In this document: piece after piece, positions 7,812 to 14,253 of the stretch | Position numbering within the stretch: position 1 is the first letter of the stretch | Layout: the number at the start of each line of letters is the position of its first letter | From: Bacteroidales bacterium UBA2287 | GTDB lineage: Bacteria; Bacteroidota; Bacteroidia; Bacteroidales; Tenuifilaceae | Assembly (NCBI GenBank): GCA_002345675.1 | Contig: DDWL01000028.1 | Span: 8,194 to 23,992 of the forward strand | Direction of reading: 5' to 3' | Length of the DNA stretch: 15,799 bases | Made by a program: the position numbers and the translations under genes | Notes under the pieces: generated by a model | Seen by the model: the letters and a program-made list of their open reading frames with translations, nothing else | The model's database searches: none | Told to the model about the DNA's origin: nothing

Positions 7812-7926
7812 TCTCGCAGATGATGGGTTTTTTTCTCGCAGATTTACGCAGATTTACGCAGAAATGAACCGTAATTTTTCTCGCAGATTACGCATCTGCC
7901 TGTCGGCAGACAGGGATTTACGCAGA
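7812..7926. repeat. Degenerate cgcagat(tta) repeat array
   Basis: Three runs of tctcgcagat followed by cgcagattta words lie between the MORN-repeat gene and the phosphatase gene. They are the same family as the array at 1-90 and in the same orientation there. The last run is interrupted by a 20-bp palindrome at 7895-7914. With the flanking AT-rich sequence this accounts for the gene-free stretch 7653-7959, in which I see no other gene. Confidence 0.8.
7895..7914. repeat. 20-bp palindromic element inserted in the cgcagat array
   Basis: The element starts tCTGCCTG and ends CGGCAGACAGG, with an internal perfect stem cctgtc/gacagg (7899-7904 and 7909-7914). Removing exactly these 20 bases restores the array pattern cgcagattacgca followed by gatttacgcag. 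The same CA|GAT junction flanks the 30-bp element at 5167-5196. Confidence 0.7.
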
Positions 7927-7959
7927 GGAACGTTTAAATATTAACTGCTGAAAGGAGTA

Positions 7960-9144
7960 TTATTTATTAAAGAAACTAGGAAGGTTTTCGGTTTTAAAGG
8001 TTCGGTTTATTTCGCCGCTTTCGGAATACATCCACGAAGGGCCTGACTGAATTCCGTTGAAAAAGAATAGCCTACTGGCAATATTCCCATTGGGGTAATA
8101 AACGGTCCAACTGCCATTGGGTTTTCCATTTATGTAGTTGCCAGTTAAAATAAGGGTTCCTTGGTTGTTGTAGTAACTCCAAAGACCATGCGATTTACCA
8201 TTTTTGTACAAGCCTACCTGTTTGCAATTACCGTTTTCGAAAAAAACAGTCCACAAACCGTTGTAAACATTATCTTTAAAATAACCTTTTGTGTTTTTTT
8301 GACCTAAGGGGTAAAAGGTTTGCCAAAGGCTATCTTTTTTGTTGCTCTTATAAAAACCACGTTCGGCAATTGCGCCAATATTGTAATACTCAATGTATTC
8401 TCCCTCAAGTTTGCCGTTTTGATAATTTGATTGGTTCATTAATTTACCAGTTGGGTAATAACCCTTTACTATTCCGTGTAATTGCCCGTTAGTATAAAAT
8501 GCTTTACGCTGAATTGACCCGTTGTTATAGAAGGTAAAAAGCGAATCGGCAAAAACTTCCCCTTGCTTAACTCCTTTATAATTAATTGTTCCGTTATCGT
8601 GGTAGGTTTCCCATTGGCCAAAAGGCTGGTTATCCTTATAGTTTGCAACAAGAAGTAGATTTCCTTGAGGTGAATATGCCTTCGAAATACCGTTTAGCAT
8701 ATCGTTTTTATATGCACTCTCGCTGTCGACAGTACCATTTGAATGATACGTTAAAAGTTGACCTTCTAATTTATCTTTTATGTAAATGCCCGATTGGTAT
8801 AAAACTCCCGTTTCGAACCAAATATAAAACGAACCATTCTTTAAACCATTTTTATACTTATACTGACCTTTGCGAGTGCCTTGCCTATGGTAAGTAAGCC
8901 AAATACTATCGGGTTTGCTATTCAACAAAAAACCTTCTTGCATTATAGCACCACCAGGAAAATAGAAACTATAGGCACCTTGCTTTAAGGTGTCGCCATT
9001 GGTAACAAATGCCTTATAGCGCTCTTTTACAGAACCGTCGGGGTAATACTGTTCGATAAATACAATGTCTTGTGCATCAACTATTTCAGCAAAAAAAATA
9101 GTTGATAAAAAGAATAAAATGGTTAATTTTTTAAAAAGTAACAA
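7960..9144 (-). CDS. Secreted MORN/YwqK-type repeat protein
   Basis: This 394-residue protein starts at a TTG codon. There is no in-frame ATG before residue 69, and the TTG gives a proper signal peptide (FKKLTILFFLSTIFF, ending VDAQ at 25). From residue 59 to 370 I can phase thirteen consecutive repeats of exactly 24 residues, each with the pattern xxYYxxGxxxxxGxYxNGxxxGxW. A degenerate unit precedes them and a last partial one ends the protein. These are MORN_2/YwqK-type repeats, which form a long beta-meander rod. Some database entries call such proteins toxin-antitoxin YwqK antitoxins; nothing here supports that role. The gene begins 11 bases after the stop of the PapD-like chaperone gene, so the two are cotranscribed. 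A periplasmic or surface scaffold partnered with the chaperone's client is plausible but inferred. Confidence 0.88.
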   Translation of the reverse strand: MLLFKKLTILFFLSTIFFAEIVDAQDIVFIEQYYPDGSVKERYKAFVTNGDTLKQGAYSFYFPGGAIMQEGFLLNSKPDSIWLTYHRQGTRKGQYKYKNGLKNGSFYIWFETGVLYQSGIYIKDKLEGQLLTYHSNGTVDSESAYKNDMLNGISKAYSPQGNLLLVANYKDNQPFGQWETYHDNGTINYKGVKQGEVFADSLFTFYNNGSIQRKAFYTNGQLHGIVKGYYPTGKLMNQSNYQNGKLEGEYIEYYNIGAIAERGFYKSNKKDSLWQTFYPLGQKNTKGYFKDNVYNGLWTVFFENGNCKQVGLYKNGKSHGLWSYYNNQGTLILTGNYINGKPNGSWTVYYPNGNIASRLFFFNGIQSGPSWMYSESGEINRTFKTENLPSFFNK

Positions 9145-9155
9145 AGGGTAAGTGT

Positions 9156-9965
9156 TTACTTAACATCAATTACAAGTTGAGCTCCCTCGAGGGAATAGCG
9201 AGGGCCATAATCGACCACGACTGCAATAGCATATTTTCCTGCGGGAAGAGAATTTGCAGGCAATTCTAATTCCACATTTCGGGTCATTTTGGGAAACGTC
9301 TCTACATTTATCGGAGCGAATTGTTTTTCCTCTGCGGTTTCGATATTCGATGCTATTAATAACACTTTGCAGGGACTAACCTTGTCGCCAAGGTTGTCGA
9401 TGGTTGCCAAAAATTTCCTATCGGTATCGGTCGAAATAGTAGTTTCGGTAAATGCAGTAACCTTTATTGAGTGGTTCGAATTAGAAGCGGGCGACTGGTA
9501 AACCAGAACACCTATGCGGCCACTAACTGTTACCCCTGCTCCCAAAGCTTTGTCGACACTCCAAGCAGTTTGCTCGGTTGTAGGTTGAATATACAGCATA
9601 CACCAAGCAGCACCGTACTCATCGCCGGGAACGAGCATTGTAATTTGAATTGGAATTTGCTCGCCGGGGTTAAGTTCGAAAAAACTGGGGTTAATGTTAA
9701 TCCAGTTCGCCGCAGTACGGCGAGTTGTGTTTGGTGGCATCGATTTTCGAGATCCATCGCTCGATGGTAAAAAGTCGTTAATAACCACAACAAAAGAAGC
9801 CTTGCGGTTGCTATGGTTTTTAACATTTATGGTTTTTGTTTGATTTTCGCCTGGCTCAGCGGCAAAGTCGAGTCGAACTGGGGCTACCTCAAAATCCTGA
9901 GCGGATAACGATAATGCTATGGGTAGCAATGCTGTAAGGCTAAATAAACGAGAAAATGATATCAT
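9156..9965 (-). CDS. Periplasmic PapD-like chaperone
   Basis: I place the start at the ATG at 9965, giving 269 residues. The longer frame begins at a TTG that lies inside the promoter's -7 box. The signal peptide MISFSRLFSLTALLPIALS ends at LSAQ (23). The N-terminal Ig-like domain has the chaperone-like order: APVRLDF (Arg near 31, where PapD has its conserved Arg8), PGENQTKTINVKNHS, the polar GSRKSMPPNTTRR segment, PSFFELNPGEQIPIQI, and a final strand GVTVSGRIGVLVYQSP. The PapD Lys112 position is not obviously conserved. The second domain (about 150-269) is another beta-sandwich ending AGKYAIAVVVDYG and SLEGAQLVIDVK. Family members bind secreted beta-sandwich subunits in the periplasm. It heads an operon with the MORN protein; the candidate subunits and usher-like gene lie about 4 kb further on. 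A DUF916-like surface protein is the main alternative. Confidence 0.8.
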   Translation of the reverse strand: MISFSRLFSLTALLPIALSLSAQDFEVAPVRLDFAAEPGENQTKTINVKNHSNRKASFVVVINDFLPSSDGSRKSMPPNTTRRTAANWININPSFFELNPGEQIPIQITMLVPGDEYGAAWCMLYIQPTTEQTAWSVDKALGAGVTVSGRIGVLVYQSPASNSNHSIKVTAFTETTISTDTDRKFLATIDNLGDKVSPCKVLLIASNIETAEEKQFAPINVETFPKMTRNVELELPANSLPAGKYAIAVVVDYGPRYSLEGAQLVIDVK

Positions 9966-10001
9966 TTGAAGTGTATTGGTTATGGAATATTGATTAACTA
10001 A

Positions 10002-10034
10002 CAAATATAATGCAAAAAATGTTCTAAGTCAAAA
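10002..10034 (-). promoter_or_regulatory. Near-consensus Bacteroidota promoter for the chaperone-MORN operon
   Basis: On the minus strand TTTTG (plus 10030-10034) is followed after exactly 20 bases by TATATTTG (10002-10009), matching TTTG-N19-21-TAnnTTTG. Transcription would start near 9995, about 30 bases upstream of the ATG at 9965. This separates the chaperone operon from the glycan operon, which ends at 10116. Confidence 0.7.
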
Positions 10035-10115
10035 GCGATAGATGTATGTTGAAATAGTCGAAATAAAAATATGACTTACTGACAATACTTTATTTAGTTA
10101 AAAAATAAGTTTATG

Positions 10116-10655
10116 CTATGGATACTCCTTTAGGTATAAATTAACTGGATTTATTTTAGCGGAACTTAGAATTTTCTCAACAAATTCCCTAAATGCTCCA
10201 TCGCCTCCTTTTTTCTTCAGGATCCAAGTAACCTCGTGCTTAATGTAAAATGGTGCGCTTACTGGGCATGCACTTATTCCAACATTTCGAATTAGTTGCA
10301 AATCGTTTAAGTCGTCGCCAATATATGCCACATCTTTCAAGTTAACCCCAAGCTGTAAGCAAAGCTCCTTTGCCTTTTCAAGTTTATTGGTTACACCAAT
10401 AAATGTGTGATCGACTTTTAGTTTTTGAGCCCTTCGAACAACAGCTTGCGAATTTTCGCCTGTAATTATAACAACAGGAATATTTAGTTTATGAGCAAAT
10501 ATAACACCTGCACTATCGGATGTATTGAATTTTTTAAATTCTATATCATTTTCCGAATAGTACATTCCACCATCGGTCCAAACCCCATCAATATCGGTAA
10601 TGATAAGTTTTGGAAGTTGTCGCTTACTCCAAATCATTTGGGTAAATAATTTCAT
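10116..10655 (-). CDS. KdsC-like HAD phosphatase, probable nonulosonate-9-phosphate phosphatase
   Basis: This 179-residue protein is the usual size for HAD subclass C0 phosphatases, which act as tetramers. Residues 20-27 (TDIDGVWT) hold the nucleophile Asp21 and acid/base Asp23. ITGE (about 64-67) is motif II, and GDDLND (113-118) is the metal-binding motif IV. KKGGDGAFREFVEKIL is the conserved C-terminal tail that completes the neighbouring subunit's active site. KdsC itself acts on Kdo-8-phosphate. Next to a NeuB-family synthase, a C0 enzyme more likely removes the 9-phosphate of a sialic-acid-like sugar, as in the Bacteroides KDN pathway. The start at 10655 overlaps the neuB end by 32 bases; an alternative ATG at 10637 reduces the overlap. 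It is the last gene of the operon. Confidence 0.9.
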   Translation of the reverse strand: MKLFTQMIWSKRQLPKLIITDIDGVWTDGGMYYSENDIEFKKFNTSDSAGVIFAHKLNIPVVIITGENSQAVVRRAQKLKVDHTFIGVTNKLEKAKELCLQLGVNLKDVAYIGDDLNDLQLIRNVGISACPVSAPFYIKHEVTWILKKKGGDGAFREFVEKILSSAKINPVNLYLKEYP

Positions 10656-11664
10656 CTTTAGTGAAATTTCTTTTTAATTTTCGTCCAATTACCTCCTCCT
10701 TTTGCGACCAGCGATAGCCGTCGCCAGGACTTAAAAGGTGAACATTATTTTCGGTGATAATTGTTCCCGCTAATAGGTTTGTTAGGGAAGCAATTGATCG
10801 TTCGAGTTTAACCTTTGCTGTTTGAGCTCCTTCGGAAATAAAAATATCTTCAACTCCCATCGATATTTCGAGATTACGTAAGTCTCTCATCATACGAAAA
10901 ACGCCATCCATTCCGAGCGATCCAGCCTGGTCGGTTCCCTTCATGTTTCGATCGAGAGTAATGTGCTTTTCGATAATTTCAGCCCCCATTGCTACAGCAG
11001 CAATTGGCGTTGAAATTCCAATGGTGTGGTCGGAGTATCCAATTGCATACTGGGGATAATGCTTCTTTAAAAACTGAATAGTATTAAGATTAACATTCTG
11101 ATATTGAGTTGGGTATTCCGACACACAGTGTAAAATTGAAATATTGCTATGATGTTTGGTTAAAACTTCGAGTGCATTATCGAGTTCTTGCTTTCCCGAC
11201 ATTCCAGTTGACATAATAATTGGAATTTTAGTTTCGCCAAGCGCGTTAAGAAGCGGAAGATTTGTAAGGTCACGCGAGGCAACCTTTAGCCTGTCGGGAG
11301 TAAAAAACTTCAGAATACTCATTGCGCCTATAGCGCAAATGGTTTCAACAAAATCGAGCCCTTTACCTTTGGCATACTTGTACAATTCAAAATGCGACTG
11401 GTCGTCGAGTTCGAGTACCTCCCTATGTTCTCCGTATGTTTTTCCAAATGAGTGGGGCGAATCGTATGGTCTTACCAACATTTCGTGCGAAAGTTCCTGA
11501 CGCAGGTCGCGCTTGGTAAACTTAACCGCATCCATGGGTTTTAAACTGTTTCCAAATAGTTTATCGACAACAGGACGGGCTGCAACATCGATAATAAGTT
11601 TAGCAATATCGACTGAACCGTTATGGTTTTGACCCACTTCGCCAATTACGTAAACGCCATTCAT
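10624..11664 (-). CDS. neuB: NeuB-family nonulosonic acid (sialic acid-like) synthase
   Basis: This 346-residue protein condenses phosphoenolpyruvate with a six-carbon sugar (or its 6-phosphate) to form a nine-carbon acid. The N-terminal TIM barrel opens with IGEVGQNHNG. It carries MSTGMS, LHCVSEYPTQ, GYSDHT (metal-ligand His) and EKHITLDRNMKGTDQAGSL (second His). The usual GPDHxxSL substrate motif is GTDQAGSL here, which may reflect the substrate used. Residues of about 285-345 form the C-terminal SAF antifreeze-like domain (AGTIITENNVHLLSPGDG, EEVIGRKLKRNF). The length is typical. The start ATG overlaps the stop of the cytidylyltransferase gene in an ATGA junction, indicating coupled translation. 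The next gene encodes a C0 phosphatase, which suggests a phosphorylated substrate such as ManNAc-6-P or mannose-6-P. That choice is inference; no NeuC epimerase is in the window. Confidence 0.93.
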   Translation of the reverse strand: MNGVYVIGEVGQNHNGSVDIAKLIIDVAARPVVDKLFGNSLKPMDAVKFTKRDLRQELSHEMLVRPYDSPHSFGKTYGEHREVLELDDQSHFELYKYAKGKGLDFVETICAIGAMSILKFFTPDRLKVASRDLTNLPLLNALGETKIPIIMSTGMSGKQELDNALEVLTKHHSNISILHCVSEYPTQYQNVNLNTIQFLKKHYPQYAIGYSDHTIGISTPIAAVAMGAEIIEKHITLDRNMKGTDQAGSLGMDGVFRMMRDLRNLEISMGVEDIFISEGAQTAKVKLERSIASLTNLLAGTIITENNVHLLSPGDGYRWSQKEEVIGRKLKRNFTKDEIIYPNDLE

Positions 11665-12407
11665 TTTTTAAATTGATTTATATTCCTGTCCATTATTGCA
11701 AGAATTTCGGGCTGCGTTTTAACAAACTCAACTATTTTTTCGAGGTTAAAGGTAGGGTAAAACTTGCTATAAAGATTAACCATTGTCGAAAAATCGTCGG
11801 GGGTATCTACTGTAAACCTTATGTTTGTAGTCTCTCTCATCCAAATTGGCATTTCCAATTGAACTATTTTAAAACTTTGGGGATTAGCATAAATATAGTT
11901 TGTAACATGCTCCTGGTAAAAAAGTTCATTAGTAAGTTCGTAAACCTTGCAAAGAGCATTGTATGTTACAAATTCGGCAAAAACACCCCAGTGCGTTTTA
12001 ATTGAGGGCATGCCATCTGAAGTAAAATGGCTAATATAGTCACTATTGCTATTGTTTATCGAACCTTCGATTAACGCATCGATAAGTTGGGTGTTAAGAA
12101 ATGGATTGTCGGCGCATACCCTTATCATTTTTTCTATTTTGTATTGAAGGGCAGTATCCATAAATCTTTTAAGAACATCGTTCTCGGAACCCCTAAAGCA
12201 TTTAATTTTTCGGGAATTGCAGAATATTTCAATTTCATCATCGATTTGTTGAGAAGTTGTTGCAACAATAACCTCCCATCCAAATTTGTTTTTTTGAGCG
12301 TTTTCGACAACAATGTCGAGTATTGTTTTTGCTTTAAAGAATGGCTTTAAAACCTTGCCTGGCAGTCGAGTTGATCCCATTCGAACTTGAACTACAATTG
12401 CATTCAT
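11661..12407 (-). CDS. SpsF/NeuA-type cytidylyltransferase (CMP-sugar synthetase)
   Basis: This 248-residue Rossmann-like nucleotidyltransferase has the SpsF (COG1861) signature VQVRMGSTRLPGKVL at the N-terminus. It is related to the CMP-Kdo synthetase motif but lacks the GSKGIPxKN form of classical NeuA. Other conserved pieces are VIVATTSQQIDDEI, CFRGSENDVLKRFMDTA, IRVCADNPFLN (metal-binding Asp), and RFTVDTPDDF near the C-terminus. The likely reaction is activation of the nonulosonic acid with CTP before transfer. It lies 10 bases after the glycosyltransferase gene and overlaps neuB by four bases, so it is in the same transcript. The pairing with neuB mirrors spsE-spsF in Bacillus spore-coat glycan loci. 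A different nucleotide-sugar substrate cannot be excluded. Confidence 0.87.
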   Translation of the reverse strand: MNAIVVQVRMGSTRLPGKVLKPFFKAKTILDIVVENAQKNKFGWEVIVATTSQQIDDEIEIFCNSRKIKCFRGSENDVLKRFMDTALQYKIEKMIRVCADNPFLNTQLIDALIEGSINNSNSDYISHFTSDGMPSIKTHWGVFAEFVTYNALCKVYELTNELFYQEHVTNYIYANPQSFKIVQLEMPIWMRETTNIRFTVDTPDDFSTMVNLYSKFYPTFNLEKIVEFVKTQPEILAIMDRNINQFKK

Positions 12408-12417
12408 TAGTAATTTG

Positions 12418-14253
12418 TTAGTTTAAATTATTAACTTCTCGAATTATCGAAAGAATTCGATCCGAAACACATCCATCAATTTTATAGGCATACTGATGTA
12501 TAAACTCATCGGCGGCAATATTCGAAATAACATTCTCCCCTTTTTCCAAAGAAGAAATTGCACTGGATAATTCTTGAGAATTAGTTGCACGAAGGGCAAG
12601 ATTTTGCTTAATTAAGCCGAGCAAATCGGCCTTTAAATGATCGAGAATAATAACTGGTTTTTTAAAGTAAAGCGCTTCGCTACCAACAGTCGAAAAGCAA
12701 GTAATAACAATTTCCGATATGGCTAAAACTGCATATAAATCTGATGTAGAATCGATTATAAAGTTTTTACAGCCTACTTCATTTGCAATGTGACAATAGT
12801 AATCGCTATCGTTTAGCTCGTTTGGATGCAATTTTACAACAAAAAGCAAGTTTGGATAATCTAATGCAGCAGTAAAAACATCGAAAGCAGCATGGTATCG
12901 TAGAGCTTTATCCTGCTGTGGCTGACTGGCAAAAAGAATAATCTTTTTATCCTCAAATCCAAGGATTCTCTTTATTGTTTCAATATTTTGAAGAAAAGCT
13001 GGAATAGAGTCGGTTCGCTGCTGTCCTGTTATTAACACTTTGTTTTCGGGGTAATTAGCATTAGAAAGTAAAAAATTGCTCCAGTACTGACCCCAAACAA
13101 GTGTTAAATCGGGATATACATTTCGCCTTAAGTCGCCCTTGGAGTGAATATAAGCAGGATGTAAATTATGAATTGACCCGTGCTGCAATGCAATACATTT
13201 AATATTATGAAAACGAGCTGCATCCATAATAGACATAACTGTTGGGCTCTTCTCATCCATAGATGTGACCGAAAGTGCTTTATGCTTTTTAAAGAAGTTT
13301 AACCATGCATTATACTTGAAAGTATAAGCAAAAGAACTGTGTATGTGATTTTTAAGATAAGTTACAATTAACTTCTCGTTTGTTTCACTTGTATTATTAT
13401 CGATAATAGCAATTTGTTCACGAAATAGTTTAATTGCCTGTTTTGATTGTTGCCATATTTTCAGAGAGAATAATGAATATGCATCAACAAATTCTCCATT
13501 AAAATGAAGGTTTTGCCTTTCAGCCTTTCTAAATATTTTGTCTCTTAAATTAAAAACCGTTGATACCGATGGGATGTCGGTAACGCTTGTAACAACAATT
13601 TGATTACTTGCTTTTCGGAGAATGTTCTCAATATTAATGTTCTCAAAACTAATATTTAAAGTTGATGGATTTATGCAAAGCAGCTTAATTCCTTTATCTA
13701 TTAATAAATGTTTTCCCTTTGGCTTAATTGCAAAAAAACCTTTTATCAAATTTAACAGAAGGAATAGTGAGTAATTAATATAAGAAATATAATTTTTTTT
13801 GGGTTTAAAATTCTGGGTTTCTTTACAATTAACGACATTAACATTATGCGATTCGAATAATTGATTAGATAAAAAGTTATTTTCAGTATATAAATAAACC
13901 CTTTCAAAACTAGACATTAATTCGTTAATATATTCCATTTCATAAAGTGCTTCTCTTACTAAAAAATAGCACCTAAACTTGTGGTAATGCCATAGGCTTT
14001 GACCTTTTATATTTAGTCTATCGGCAATGTCAATTCCTGCAATTTTTTTATCCCCAAAAGCTATTACACTACTAAAAAAATCATAATTTACTTTTTTCTT
14101 TATTAAATCTAATTCAATCAATTCAACGGGTAGGTTGTTAAAGTTACTTTTATGCTGAGCATATACAAATGTTTGAAAGTTATTTTCGTGGCAACTTATA
14201 ATATTCTCTACCTCACGTTGCAAAGGTAATCTGAAAAAAACATGCGCTATCAT
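12418..14253 (-). CDS. GT-B-like surface-polysaccharide glycosyltransferase (sialyltransferase/CDP-glycerol-transferase-like)
   Basis: This 611-residue cytoplasmic protein has no signal peptide. The C-terminal half looks like a GT-B fold related to capsule and CDP-glycerol transferases: LQHGSIHNLHP (about 354), VWGQYW, VLITGQQRTDS, KKIILFASQPQQ, VVKLHPNE (about 471) and CFSTVGSEALYFKKPVIIL (about 518). A K-x-H-P motif followed by a Ser-Thr motif is shared by bacterial CMP-sialic acid transferases and their relatives, which suits the CMP-sugar made by the neighbouring genes. The N-terminal half (1-300) shows no family I recognise. Residues around 160-180 are hydrophobic (YISYINYSLFLLLNLIKGFF) and may touch the membrane. 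Its start overlaps the flippase stop by four bases. The first two thirds of the gene look more AT-rich than the next genes and have few TCGA words. Donor and acceptor are unknown. Confidence 0.75.
   Translation of the reverse strand: MIAHVFFRLPLQREVENIISCHENNFQTFVYAQHKSNFNNLPVELIELDLIKKKVNYDFFSSVIAFGDKKIAGIDIADRLNIKGQSLWHYHKFRCYFLVREALYEMEYINELMSSFERVYLYTENNFLSNQLFESHNVNVVNCKETQNFKPKKNYISYINYSLFLLLNLIKGFFAIKPKGKHLLIDKGIKLLCINPSTLNISFENINIENILRKASNQIVVTSVTDIPSVSTVFNLRDKIFRKAERQNLHFNGEFVDAYSLFSLKIWQQSKQAIKLFREQIAIIDNNTSETNEKLIVTYLKNHIHSSFAYTFKYNAWLNFFKKHKALSVTSMDEKSPTVMSIMDAARFHNIKCIALQHGSIHNLHPAYIHSKGDLRRNVYPDLTLVWGQYWSNFLLSNANYPENKVLITGQQRTDSIPAFLQNIETIKRILGFEDKKIILFASQPQQDKALRYHAAFDVFTAALDYPNLLFVVKLHPNELNDSDYYCHIANEVGCKNFIIDSTSDLYAVLAISEIVITCFSTVGSEALYFKKPVIILDHLKADLLGLIKQNLALRATNSQELSSAISSLEKGENVISNIAADEFIHQYAYKIDGCVSDRILSIIREVNNLN

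Noticed and set aside
8586..8897. Plus-strand 103-aa reading frame
   Set aside because: It lies fully antisense to the MORN-repeat gene; its length follows from the repeat's codon pattern. There is no signal, domain or promoter.
7960..9144. Toxin-antitoxin antitoxin (YwqK label)
   Set aside because: The protein is secreted, 394 residues long and paired with a chaperone, not with a toxin. Only the repeat type matches.
9156..9965. WxL-interacting (DUF916) protein system
   Set aside because: The two-domain layout is reminiscent, but there is no WxL motif in the neighbours and no C-terminal membrane anchor in this protein.
10116..10655. True KdsC of the Kdo pathway
   Set aside because: It is possible by sequence, but there is no kdsA or kdsB nearby and it is translationally linked to neuB, so a nonulosonate phosphatase fits better.
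11156..11500. Plus-strand 114-aa reading frame
   Set aside because: It lies antisense within neuB and is Ser-rich with low complexity, as expected for a shadow frame.
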